Source: Flavobacteriales bacterium (GTDB taxonomy: Bacteria; Bacteroidota; Bacteroidia; Flavobacteriales; BACL11). From it: a DNA stretch of 11,021 nt. The notes under the pieces are model-generated. The model was not told where the DNA came from and did no database searches. It saw only the letters and a list, made by a program, of their open reading frames with translations. Below, piece after piece: positions 1-6,410 of the stretch. The position numbers were made by a program, and so were the translations under genes. Each line of letters opens with the position of its first letter. Position 1 is the stretch's first letter. The stretch is from contig DUAL01000292.1 in NCBI GenBank assembly GCA_012960835.1, positions 1 through 11,021 on the forward strand. Direction: 5' to 3'.

Positions 1-1
1 A

Positions 2-127
2 AAAGTAGTATTTGCATGGGGAAGATTTAATCCCCCCACCACGGGACATGGCGTAGTTATAGATCGGGTTGCTAAGGAAGCAACCAGTAGGTCTGCTGAC
101 TATGCTATTTTTGCATCTAAAACTCAA
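2..127 (+). other. Fragment of phage-type nucleotidyltransferase domain ending at an abrupt seam
   Basis: The first 42 codons read as the N-terminal strand, HIGH-type loop and next strand of a cytidylyltransferase-like fold: VVFAWGRFNPPTTGH, then a helix, then SADYAIFASKTQ. From memory of the family, GRFNPPTTGH followed by a DYxIYxSxxQ strand is characteristic of nucleotidyltransferase-like proteins of T4-like marine phages. Those proteins normally continue into a K-K-x-P-L segment. Here the homology stops at SKTQK and methyltransferase sequence begins within two or three residues, in the same frame. GC is about 44% over 1-120 against about 30-33% over 121-240. It may be a phage remnant, a recombination joint or an assembly artefact. 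Confidence 0.6.
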
Positions 128-643
128 AAAAGCTGTATTGTTGAAATTGGCGTTGCAAGAGGAATGACAACTAGATTTTTATCTGAACATATCTCCTTAA
201 AAAATTACGATGTAGAATACTACTGCATAGACACATTTTCCTCTTTTACTGACAAAGATCTCAACTTTGAAGTTAAAAAAAGAGGAAAAAATACCAAAGA
301 ACTAATAGGATTTGCATACAATGATTACAAAAAATGGAAAATAAATTTTAAAAAATTTAGCTTTATAAAGCCTATAAAACACGATTGTTCAACCTTTGAC
401 TTCTCTACAATAGCGCCAATCAATTTATGTTTTCTAGACGTTGATCTTTATCTCCCAACAAAAAATACCCTTAATAACATATGGGACCATATGGCGATAA
501 ATTCTACAATTATTGTAGATGATGTTATGGACAACAATCAGTGGGATGGAGCCTATCAGGCATTCATGGAATTTGTAAATGAAAAAAAATTAAATTACTA
601 TTTAGTAGGAAACAAATGCGGAGTGATTCAAAAAGTAAAATAG
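2..643 (+). CDS. 5'-truncated class I SAM methyltransferase (TylF-like) with a phage-type nucleotidyltransferase N-terminus in frame
   Basis: The frame is open from the window edge to TAG at 641-643 (213 codons visible), so the true start lies outside. Residues 1-42 resemble the start of a HIGH-type nucleotidyltransferase (GRFNPPTTGH at 7-16). From residue 45 the protein is a Rossmann-fold methyltransferase: SAM-binding motif I VEIGVARG (47-54), an acidic residue in YCIDTF (about 77) after the second strand, LDVDLYLPTK (about 145-154), IIVDDV (170-175) and WDGAYQAF (181-188). The paired aspartates resemble the metal-binding acids of TylF/macrocin O-methyltransferases, which methylate sugar hydroxyls; that substrate is inferred from family and context. 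The usual methyltransferase N-terminal region is absent and replaced by the nucleotidyltransferase piece. An internal ATG at 164 would start inside motif I and is unlikely to give a working enzyme. The gene converges on the cluster with only 2 bases between stop codons and no visible terminator. Confidence 0.75.
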   Translation, partial: KVVFAWGRFNPPTTGHGVVIDRVAKEATSRSADYAIFASKTQKSCIVEIGVARGMTTRFLSEHISLKNYDVEYYCIDTFSSFTDKDLNFEVKKRGKNTKELIGFAYNDYKKWKINFKKFSFIKPIKHDCSTFDFSTIAPINLCFLDVDLYLPTKNTLNNIWDHMAINSTIIVDDVMDNNQWDGAYQAFMEFVNEKKLNYYLVGNKCGVIQKVK

Positions 644-645
644 CT

Positions 646-1353
646 CTACTTAAAAAGGTAAATTAATTTTATTACAACATATTTTAATGAAAATACAAGA
701 AAAGATCTGGCTCCATAATAGATTCCAAAATTTTTATTAATTATAAAGGCTAACTCTTTTCTGGCCGCCCAAGAGTTGCTACTCACCCCACGATTGTTAT
801 AGAAAACCTTTCCAGAGTTTGAAAAGGGTAAAAGATCATAGCCATGTCTTAAAAAATAATCATAGTCTGCCGCATACTTATATTGTAAATCATACTTTAT
901 ATTCATATTCTTGAATACAATGCCTTGATGACAATATGGGATTGAAAACTTTTTATCACGTAACTTAACCCACTTTTCTTTTCCTAAATGGGTTTTATAT
1001 ATCGTTGGAATGAAACACGCTTCTGTTATCTTATCAAACACATCAGTTGTTAAATATCGGTCTCCTGAATTCATAAAAGTAATAAGATCGCCTTTTGCAA
1101 TATCAATACCCTTGTTCATTGCATGATAAATACCTTTATCTGATTCACTAACCCAATATTCGATACTTGATTCAAATTTTCTTATTATCTTGGTAGTTCC
1201 GTCGTTACTTTTACCATCTATTACAATATATTCTATATTCTCGTAATTTTGATTAACAACGCTTAGTATTGTCTCCTCTATATTAGCCACATCATTGTAT
1301 ACAACTGTAACAATAGAGATAAGCGGTCCTATTTTTTCACGATTATTTTTCAT
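646..1353 (-). CDS. Family 2 glycosyltransferase (WcaA/WcaE-like, GT-A fold)
   Basis: This is a 235-residue GT-A glycosyltransferase that should act at the cytoplasmic face of the membrane, adding one sugar to the lipid-linked repeat unit. Visible motifs are the nucleotide-binding strand ISIVTVVYN (12-20), VIDGKSNDGT (44-53), SESDKGIYHAMNKGI (69-83), NSGD (95-98) in the place of the metal-binding DxD, CHQGIVF (141-147) and YAADYDYFLR (160-169). The DKGIYDAMNKGI-type block and NSGD are typical of the WcaA/WcaE group in colanic acid and O-antigen clusters. A basic, hydrophobic C-terminus (about 215-235) could contact the membrane. It starts on ATG without a clear Shine-Dalgarno sequence, 80 bases after the preceding GT4 gene. 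It is the last minus-strand gene in the window. Donor and acceptor cannot be read from the sequence. Confidence 0.9.
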   Translation of the reverse strand: MKNNREKIGPLISIVTVVYNDVANIEETILSVVNQNYENIEYIVIDGKSNDGTTKIIRKFESSIEYWVSESDKGIYHAMNKGIDIAKGDLITFMNSGDRYLTTDVFDKITEACFIPTIYKTHLGKEKWVKLRDKKFSIPYCHQGIVFKNMNIKYDLQYKYAADYDYFLRHGYDLLPFSNSGKVFYNNRGVSSNSWAARKELAFIINKNFGIYYGARSFLVFSLKYVVIKLIYLFK

Positions 1354-1393
1354 TATGAATGATTGGGATGAGTCAAACTTAAAATAAATTGAA

Positions 1394-1430
1394 ATTTACA
1401 TGCTTAAATATAATAAACCAATATGTAAAT
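1394..1430. repeat. 8-base inverted repeat in the gap between the GT4 and GT2 genes
   Basis: ATTTACAT (1394-1401) and ATGTAAAT (1423-1430) are perfect inverted copies separated by 21 bases of AT-rich sequence, within the 80-base gap between two cluster genes. The arms have one G-C pair each and no T-run follows on the minus strand, so this is a weak hairpin at best. In DNA this AT-rich it may be chance. It could be a weak RNA structure or protein-binding site. Confidence 0.25.
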
Positions 1431-1433
1431 AAC

Positions 1434-2681
1434 TTAGGAATCATTTAATATTGATTTATATAGGTCAATATATCTTGTAGATACAACATTTGAATCGAAG
1501 TCCTTTACAACCTTATTTCTAGCATTGTTGGAAATACTATTATAGTTTTCATGATTTAAAATGTAGTTTATGCCGTTTCTCAAATCTTGAGTATCAAATG
1601 GATCTGCCAAATAACCATTCTTCATGTGGGTAATCATATCCTTATTACCGCCAATATCAAATGCAACTACCGGGACTCCACAAGATAAACTCTCCATAAT
1701 GGCATTAGATAGATTTTCCTGCAAACTAGGAACAACCATAACATCTGCAGCATTATATAATACACTTAAAGCCACATCATCATGCAATTGTCCAATGTAG
1801 TTTACCTTTAGTTTAGCGGGAAACTGATTCTTTCCTTTGGGTCTACCACTCCCAAAAACAACTAACTCTACTTTTTTTTCATCCAAGCCTTCCAATGACT
1901 TTACAAGTTCAGAAAATCCTTTTCTGGGGTCTGTTGTGGGACTCATGGACCCAAATAAGATCAACTTCTTATTTGTTGGAATATTGTATATATTTTTCGC
2001 CATTATTTTTTCAAGCGGTTTAAATATATTTGTGTCAATTGGATTAGGAAGGTTTGTGTGTTTTCTATTCTTTAAAAGGGTACTAGACTTTGAACAATCG
2101 TTTATCCAACTACTAAGCCCAACAATATGAAGGTTGGTTATTTTTTTGTAAGTTGTTTTTTTTCTTTCAAAAACCTTTTTGCTTAAATCGTTAATTTTGT
2201 TACTACCCAAAATTTTACATCTTCCGCATTCTTTTTTATAAGAATTATGATCTTCATCATAATGCGGTCCTCCAGTAAATGGCCACATATCATGCAATGA
2301 CCAGACTATAGGAGCTCTTATTTTAGATAACTCTTCTATTTTAATCATTCCTCCACAAATCCAATGCAGATGAACAATATCAGGATTTAGATCGTTTATT
2401 TTTTTTGATATATGGTTGAGACCTAGCCACGAAGGACTAAATAATGTTTGCGTTCTATTTTTATAAAAATTAACAGGAATACTATCAACTGTAGGCCTAA
2501 CTTTTGCTAATAATTTTAAAAAATTAGAATCAGGGCCAATGACAGTATAATCATCACCACCCTTATCTTGAACGAGCATCTTACTATCAACACCTTGTTT
2601 CAATAAAGACTGATGCAATCGATATGCCGCTCTTGCAGCTCCACCATTTATATCAGAATAACTTACAATTAAAATTTTCAA
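1434..2681 (-). CDS. Family 4 glycosyltransferase (WcaC/WcaL-like, GT-B fold)
   Basis: This is a 415-residue retaining glycosyltransferase of the GT-B fold. The N-terminal domain begins MKILIVSYSD and carries the GGAARAAYRLH glycine loop (13-23), PDIVHLHW (100-107) and SLHDMWPFTGGPHY (128-141). The last is followed by a Cys pair, ECGRC (151-155), as in the colanic-acid WcaC/WcaL-type branch. The C-terminal donor-binding domain has LILFGSMS (240-247), a DPRKGF segment (251-256) and the EX7E motif with E322 and E330 in SLQENLSNAIMESLSCGVPV, then FDIGG (341-345). The start codon is TTG. No upstream alternative exists that keeps the conserved N-terminus, and TTG overlaps the TGA stop of the upstream gene as TTGA, which suggests translational coupling. 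It probably adds one residue of the repeat unit; the sugar is unknown. Confidence 0.92.
   Translation of the reverse strand: MKILIVSYSDINGGAARAAYRLHQSLLKQGVDSKMLVQDKGGDDYTVIGPDSNFLKLLAKVRPTVDSIPVNFYKNRTQTLFSPSWLGLNHISKKINDLNPDIVHLHWICGGMIKIEELSKIRAPIVWSLHDMWPFTGGPHYDEDHNSYKKECGRCKILGSNKINDLSKKVFERKKTTYKKITNLHIVGLSSWINDCSKSSTLLKNRKHTNLPNPIDTNIFKPLEKIMAKNIYNIPTNKKLILFGSMSPTTDPRKGFSELVKSLEGLDEKKVELVVFGSGRPKGKNQFPAKLKVNYIGQLHDDVALSVLYNAADVMVVPSLQENLSNAIMESLSCGVPVVAFDIGGNKDMITHMKNGYLADPFDTQDLRNGINYILNHENYNSISNNARNKVVKDFDSNVVSTRYIDLYKSILNDS
2678..2681 (-). other. TTGA stop/start overlap (translational coupling)
   Basis: On the minus strand the upstream glycosyltransferase ends with TGA and the downstream GT4 gene starts with TTG inside the same four bases. 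No Shine-Dalgarno sequence lies at a normal distance (an AGGA sits about 14 bases upstream), so initiation most likely depends on ribosomes finishing the upstream gene. Confidence 0.7.
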
Positions 2682-3592
2682 TTTATGATATTTGATCCTA
2701 GAGTAAATCTCGATATTTTATTAATAACTCTAATAAAAATATTTCTTTTTTGGGTTTTATAAAAATTTTGAATCCTGCTAAGCGCAATTTTATTTTCTAT
2801 ATTTTCACAATTCAAATCTATTTTATCTCTTAACGAAAGGCTATCATTAAAATTTGAATTTATGTCGCAATGCACGCCACTACCATCATGCCCAATATTT
2901 AAAACAAATGTCTTTGATGGGTTTAAACATAAGCCTTTATTTAAAAATATTGTTGCATACCAAAAAATTGCCCAACTATTAATTTCACCCCGCTTATTTT
3001 GCAAAATTTGTTTCCAAAAGTTTTCAGATCCGTCTATGTTGAATTTACGAATATCTGTTTTGTTAAATTTTGTCATCATTAAGTCTGTATTTTTCTCAAA
3101 AAATGACCATTCCTCCTTCCATGTAGCCCAACCCCAACAGTTCATCAGCCTCCACAAGAAAACATCTCCAATATTATCCTGAGCGATAGGGTAATTCCAT
3201 CCACTTACATGCCAAACTGTATTGTTTTCTTGATAAAAATCTAGTGCATCATTCATAAATTTCAAAAAGAATGGGCTAGTAACAATATCATCTTCAAGAA
3301 CAATAATCTTGCCATATTTATTTACCACCTCTGTAACGCCGGCAATGATGGAGTCGGCAAGTCCAAAATTTTCTTCTCTATATATAATTGTTATTTTTTT
3401 AAATCCTTTAATTCGGTTTATATAATCACGAACCTCTTGCACTCCTCTCTTTGAATCCTCATTTTTAGCATGATCACTGTATATAAATAACTCACTACCT
3501 TCTGCCAATTTATTTTTACGAAGAGAATCAATTGTTCTCTTTGTATGCGAGAAACGATTATAAACAAATAAAACTATTGGAGCTAGAGTCAT
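2678..3592 (-). CDS. Glycosyltransferase with GT-A fold (GNT-I-like/GT2-like)
   Basis: This 304-residue protein belongs to a group in polysaccharide clusters whose fold resembles GNT-I (GT13) and family 2. The N-terminal strand PIVLFVYNRFSHTKRTIDSL (5-24) is followed by ENFGLADSI (74-82) and the metal-binding acidic cluster VLEDDIVTSPFFLKF (98-112, with E100-D101-D102). Further conserved blocks are HVSGWNYP (128-135), NCWGWATWKEEW (151-162) and, near the end, the Trp-rich INSWAIFWYA (204-213) and LNIGHDGSGVHC (231-242). It starts on ATG, 17 bases after the sulfotransferase stop, and its TGA overlaps the next gene's start. It is presumably a cytoplasmic enzyme acting on the undecaprenyl-linked acceptor. 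The donor sugar is not predictable; the GNT-I resemblance does not prove GlcNAc transfer. Confidence 0.85.
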   Translation of the reverse strand: MTLAPIVLFVYNRFSHTKRTIDSLRKNKLAEGSELFIYSDHAKNEDSKRGVQEVRDYINRIKGFKKITIIYREENFGLADSIIAGVTEVVNKYGKIIVLEDDIVTSPFFLKFMNDALDFYQENNTVWHVSGWNYPIAQDNIGDVFLWRLMNCWGWATWKEEWSFFEKNTDLMMTKFNKTDIRKFNIDGSENFWKQILQNKRGEINSWAIFWYATIFLNKGLCLNPSKTFVLNIGHDGSGVHCDINSNFNDSLSLRDKIDLNCENIENKIALSRIQNFYKTQKRNIFIRVINKISRFTLGSNIIN

Positions 3593-3609
3593 ACTTTATA
3601 TAGTGGGAT

Positions 3610-4473
3610 CTACTTATCGAATCCAAATGTGTTAATAACATTTTCAAGTTTTGAGTTAATAATTTTGACAGTTTCTGGCCTTAATTTATCTAAATACTGA
3701 CCACTTTTACCGCTTCTTCTATGCGAATATTTCTGTTCTTTTTTTGGCATTGTCATGCGATCCTTTACAATTTGATTAATATACTCATTATCAATATTAA
3801 TATTAAGTATTTCATACAATTTAATTATGAAGTCTTTTGGATTGGAAATCATATCTTCATAACGAACAAACACCACTCCCTTTAAATGCAGGATATTACT
3901 TTTATACTGATCATATATATTAATAAACTCATCCACACGATCTAATACAAACTCATCTATATTTTGATTTTTCACCTTTTTTCTTTTATTACGCATCTTT
4001 GTGGTGCTAATTTCATGGCTATATTTTGCAGAATAATAATGCGACACTAGGACATCTCTTGGGTCTCTAAGTATTAGCAATATTTTATATTGGTCTATAC
4101 TGGGTATAGGTTGATGGTGCCTCATAGGGCCATAAATAAAACCACCCGCCCTAAATGCATTCTTCGAGAAAAGTTTCTTATATTCTCTGTCCGTATCCTT
4201 CTCTAAATGGTAAAAATAAGAATCAAAATCAACATGCTTGTACCCTGCATCTACAGTTAGCTCATTTATTATTTCACCTGCAAAGCTGGAGGCACATTTA
4301 TAAGTTGTAAAGAATAAAATACTTTTCAGGTTCGAGGACTCTACTTGTTTATTGTTTAAAAGCCTCTTTTCTATTGAAAACATGGCAAGCCTACTTACCG
4401 GTTTATAGAAATACTTATAGAGGGTGAAAAAATTTTCTTTAAGGTAATTTTTATATTGTTGTTTTATTTTCAT
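3610..4473 (-). CDS. PAPS-dependent sulfotransferase
   Basis: This is a 287-residue cytosolic-type sulfotransferase, predicted to move sulfate from PAPS to a hydroxyl of the glycan or its precursor. The 5'-phosphosulfate loop is seen in SILFFTTYKCASSF (51-64), a variant of the usual TxPKSGTT loop in which Lys59 is kept. The 3'-phosphate site is ILLILRDPRDVLVSHYYS (131-148), with Arg136 and Ser144 at the family's conserved spacing. VFVRYEDM (201-208) and HRRSGKSGQY (251-260) match the later RYEDL and RKGxxGxW regions. Length is normal. No signal peptide is seen; residues 14-33 are aromatic but interrupted by charges. ATG follows a T7/A7 tract with no Shine-Dalgarno sequence, 30 bases after the asparagine-synthase-like gene. 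Context argues for sulfation of the polysaccharide, but the acceptor is unknown. No PAPS synthesis genes lie in the window, so housekeeping cysH/cysC-type supply is assumed. Confidence 0.87.
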   Translation of the reverse strand: MKIKQQYKNYLKENFFTLYKYFYKPVSRLAMFSIEKRLLNNKQVESSNLKSILFFTTYKCASSFAGEIINELTVDAGYKHVDFDSYFYHLEKDTDREYKKLFSKNAFRAGGFIYGPMRHHQPIPSIDQYKILLILRDPRDVLVSHYYSAKYSHEISTTKMRNKRKKVKNQNIDEFVLDRVDEFINIYDQYKSNILHLKGVVFVRYEDMISNPKDFIIKLYEILNINIDNEYINQIVKDRMTMPKKEQKYSHRRSGKSGQYLDKLRPETVKIINSKLENVINTFGFDK

Positions 4474-4503
4474 TTTTTTAAAAAAAGGACTTGAAGTGTA
4501 AAT

Positions 4504-6354
4504 TTATTTCGTAATGTTGACCCTGTTAATAATAGATTTTTCCCAAATATAGGGAGTGAGCTGCGTCCAACATTTTCGCGCCTCTGTGTAGCGATTTTCC
4601 TTCTTATTAACAATGTTCATAATGGACTTTTGCAACTTTTTAGGATTATCAACCAACTGAGAGTTAATAAAACTTTTATCGTGTACTGTATCGGCAAACC
4701 ATTCTTTTAAATCCTTTTGCATCCAATCAACAATTGGTGTATTAAATCCAATCTTAGATTTTCTCCAAGTAATTTCTTTTGGCATGTATCTAGACATTGC
4801 ATCTCTAATCAATATTTTTGTATAACCATTGCCAAATTTACTAGTATATGGCAATGAGTTTACATAGGTGACAATCCTATGATCCATGAAAGGCATTCTT
4901 ATCTCAACTCCATTAATCATAGAATATCTATCATAATTCCTTAGAAGCGTTGGAAGTATTGTTTCATGAAATATTACATATAAATGTTGTGAAAAATTAT
5001 CTAATTTTTTAAAATTTACATGATTGTAGTCCTTAGATATATGCCCTTTGCCCAATAAATCTTTTATGCTTTTTTTGGCCATGTATTTTAAATACATCGA
5101 TAGCTTATTACTGCGAGAGAATTGCGCATTATCACCTTGTGTTTCAATATGTGTATTAAGAATATCTATCGTATTAGCAAAACTAAACTTACTATCCCAG
5201 AGGGCCTCAAGCAAATGACCGTAACCACTAAAAAGCTCATCAGCCCCATGCCCATCTAAAGTGACAGTTACTCCTGATTTTTTTACCTCGGAATACAACA
5301 TTAACATCGGAATGGGGCTGGTAATATATAATTCTTCAAATTTATAAAAATAATCCTCCAAATTCTCCCAATACTTCAAGGGATTTATATCTACAAACTT
5401 TGCCTCTATATCAATATTATCAGCAACAACTTTAGCATAATAAGACTCATCCAATGGAGTCCCTGGAAAAGCTGCAACGAATGCATGTTGCCAATCTTTG
5501 CTTGCATAGTCTGTGTGGCTTTCTGAAATATACGCCATTGCCGAAATAGTGGCGCTACTATCAAGCCCGCCACTAAGCGCCGTTCCAATAGGCACATCAG
5601 AACGCATTCTAATTTTACAAGCATCAATAAAAAGTTCATTAAACCTCTCTACATGATCATCATAATTATTTGAGACATTGACAAGGTTGTCTAAAGTATT
5701 CCAATATCTAAAAATTGATAATTTTCCATCTTTATATATACCATTATGACCAAAAGGAAATCTTTTTATACCATCAACTAAGCACTTGTCTGTTGATTCA
5801 TATAAAAAAATATTATTCTTCATCCAGTTAAAATCTTTAGATGGTTTAACCAATCGAAGGAATGGGTAAATGGCTTTCATCTCGGAGGCAAAGATAAATT
5901 TTCCATTAACCACCGCATAAAACAATGGTTTCTTACCAAATCTATCTCTGGAGAGGAACAACTCAGCCTTAAGACTGTCCCAAATAGCGAAGGCCCACAT
6001 TCCATTAAACTTATTTACACACTTATCTCCCCATTCAATATAAGAATACAAAACAACCTCTGTATCAGACTGAGAGAAAAAAGAGTAACCCTTCTTAATT
6101 AACTCTTTTCGAATTTCGATAAAGTTATAAATTTCACCATTAAATGTAAGTGTATATCTAGAGGTTATGTCTGACATTGGTTGGTGACCTTTAGAGCTCA
6201 AATCAACTATAGACAAGCGCCTATGCCCTAATGTAATAGAATTACCAACATTTTTAACCCCGTAATCATCTGGTCCTCTATGATATAAGGTATCTAGCGC
6301 TTTCTTAAACTTACTATTATCAGTCGACGGAATAGTTCCTAATATTCCACACAT
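4504..6354 (-). CDS. asnB: Asparagine synthase-like glutamine amidotransferase
   Basis: This is a 616-residue enzyme with both domains of class B asparagine synthetase. The N-terminal Ntn glutaminase starts MCGILG, so Cys2 is the nucleophile after Met removal, with YHRGPDD (24-30), HRRLSIVD (44-51), FNGEIYN (71-77) and SDTEVVL (96-102). The synthetase domain has the ATP-binding PP-loop SGGLDSS (261-267), DGHGADELFSGY (367-378), LRNYDRYSM (471-479) and RMPFMDHR (486-493). All catalytic motifs look intact and length is normal. In polysaccharide clusters such paralogues are usually thought to amidate a uronic acid carboxylate rather than make asparagine. That is the inference here, but no uronate-making gene is visible. 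It starts on ATG without a Shine-Dalgarno sequence, 56 bases after the Wzy-like gene. The asnB symbol is family-level only; a housekeeping role remains possible. Confidence 0.92.
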   Translation of the reverse strand: MCGILGTIPSTDNSKFKKALDTLYHRGPDDYGVKNVGNSITLGHRRLSIVDLSSKGHQPMSDITSRYTLTFNGEIYNFIEIRKELIKKGYSFFSQSDTEVVLYSYIEWGDKCVNKFNGMWAFAIWDSLKAELFLSRDRFGKKPLFYAVVNGKFIFASEMKAIYPFLRLVKPSKDFNWMKNNIFLYESTDKCLVDGIKRFPFGHNGIYKDGKLSIFRYWNTLDNLVNVSNNYDDHVERFNELFIDACKIRMRSDVPIGTALSGGLDSSATISAMAYISESHTDYASKDWQHAFVAAFPGTPLDESYYAKVVADNIDIEAKFVDINPLKYWENLEDYFYKFEELYITSPIPMLMLYSEVKKSGVTVTLDGHGADELFSGYGHLLEALWDSKFSFANTIDILNTHIETQGDNAQFSRSNKLSMYLKYMAKKSIKDLLGKGHISKDYNHVNFKKLDNFSQHLYVIFHETILPTLLRNYDRYSMINGVEIRMPFMDHRIVTYVNSLPYTSKFGNGYTKILIRDAMSRYMPKEITWRKSKIGFNTPIVDWMQKDLKEWFADTVHDKSFINSQLVDNPKKLQKSIMNIVNKKENRYTEARKCWTQLTPYIWEKSIINRVNITK

Positions 6355-6410
6355 TTAATATGAAACCCACGGGGTATAATTTATAAAATCACTTTCGATA
6401 GATCGTTTTT

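Noticed and set aside
164..643. Stand-alone methyltransferase starting at ATG 164
   Set aside because: That start would remove SAM-binding motif I, and the same frame stays open and meaningful upstream to the window edge.
1837..2130. 97-codon plus-strand open frame
   Set aside because: It lies antisense within the GT4 gene, whose conserved motifs cover the same bases; no recognisable domain or start signal.
2862..3182. 106-codon plus-strand open frame
   Set aside because: Antisense to the GNT-I-like glycosyltransferase, with no motif of its own.
4473..4486. T7A7 palindromic tract before the sulfotransferase start
   Set aside because: It is purely A/T with no GC stem, so it cannot be a convincing terminator; probably just AT-rich leader sequence.
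5406..5639. 77-codon open frame on the minus strand inside the asparagine-synthase-like gene
   Set aside because: It overlaps the PP-loop-coding region in another frame and shows no family motif; it is a shadow of the real gene.
6394..6410. Possible terminator CGATagATCG followed by T-run on the plus strand
   Set aside because: The stem is only four pairs with a two-base loop, and it points against the direction of all nearby genes.
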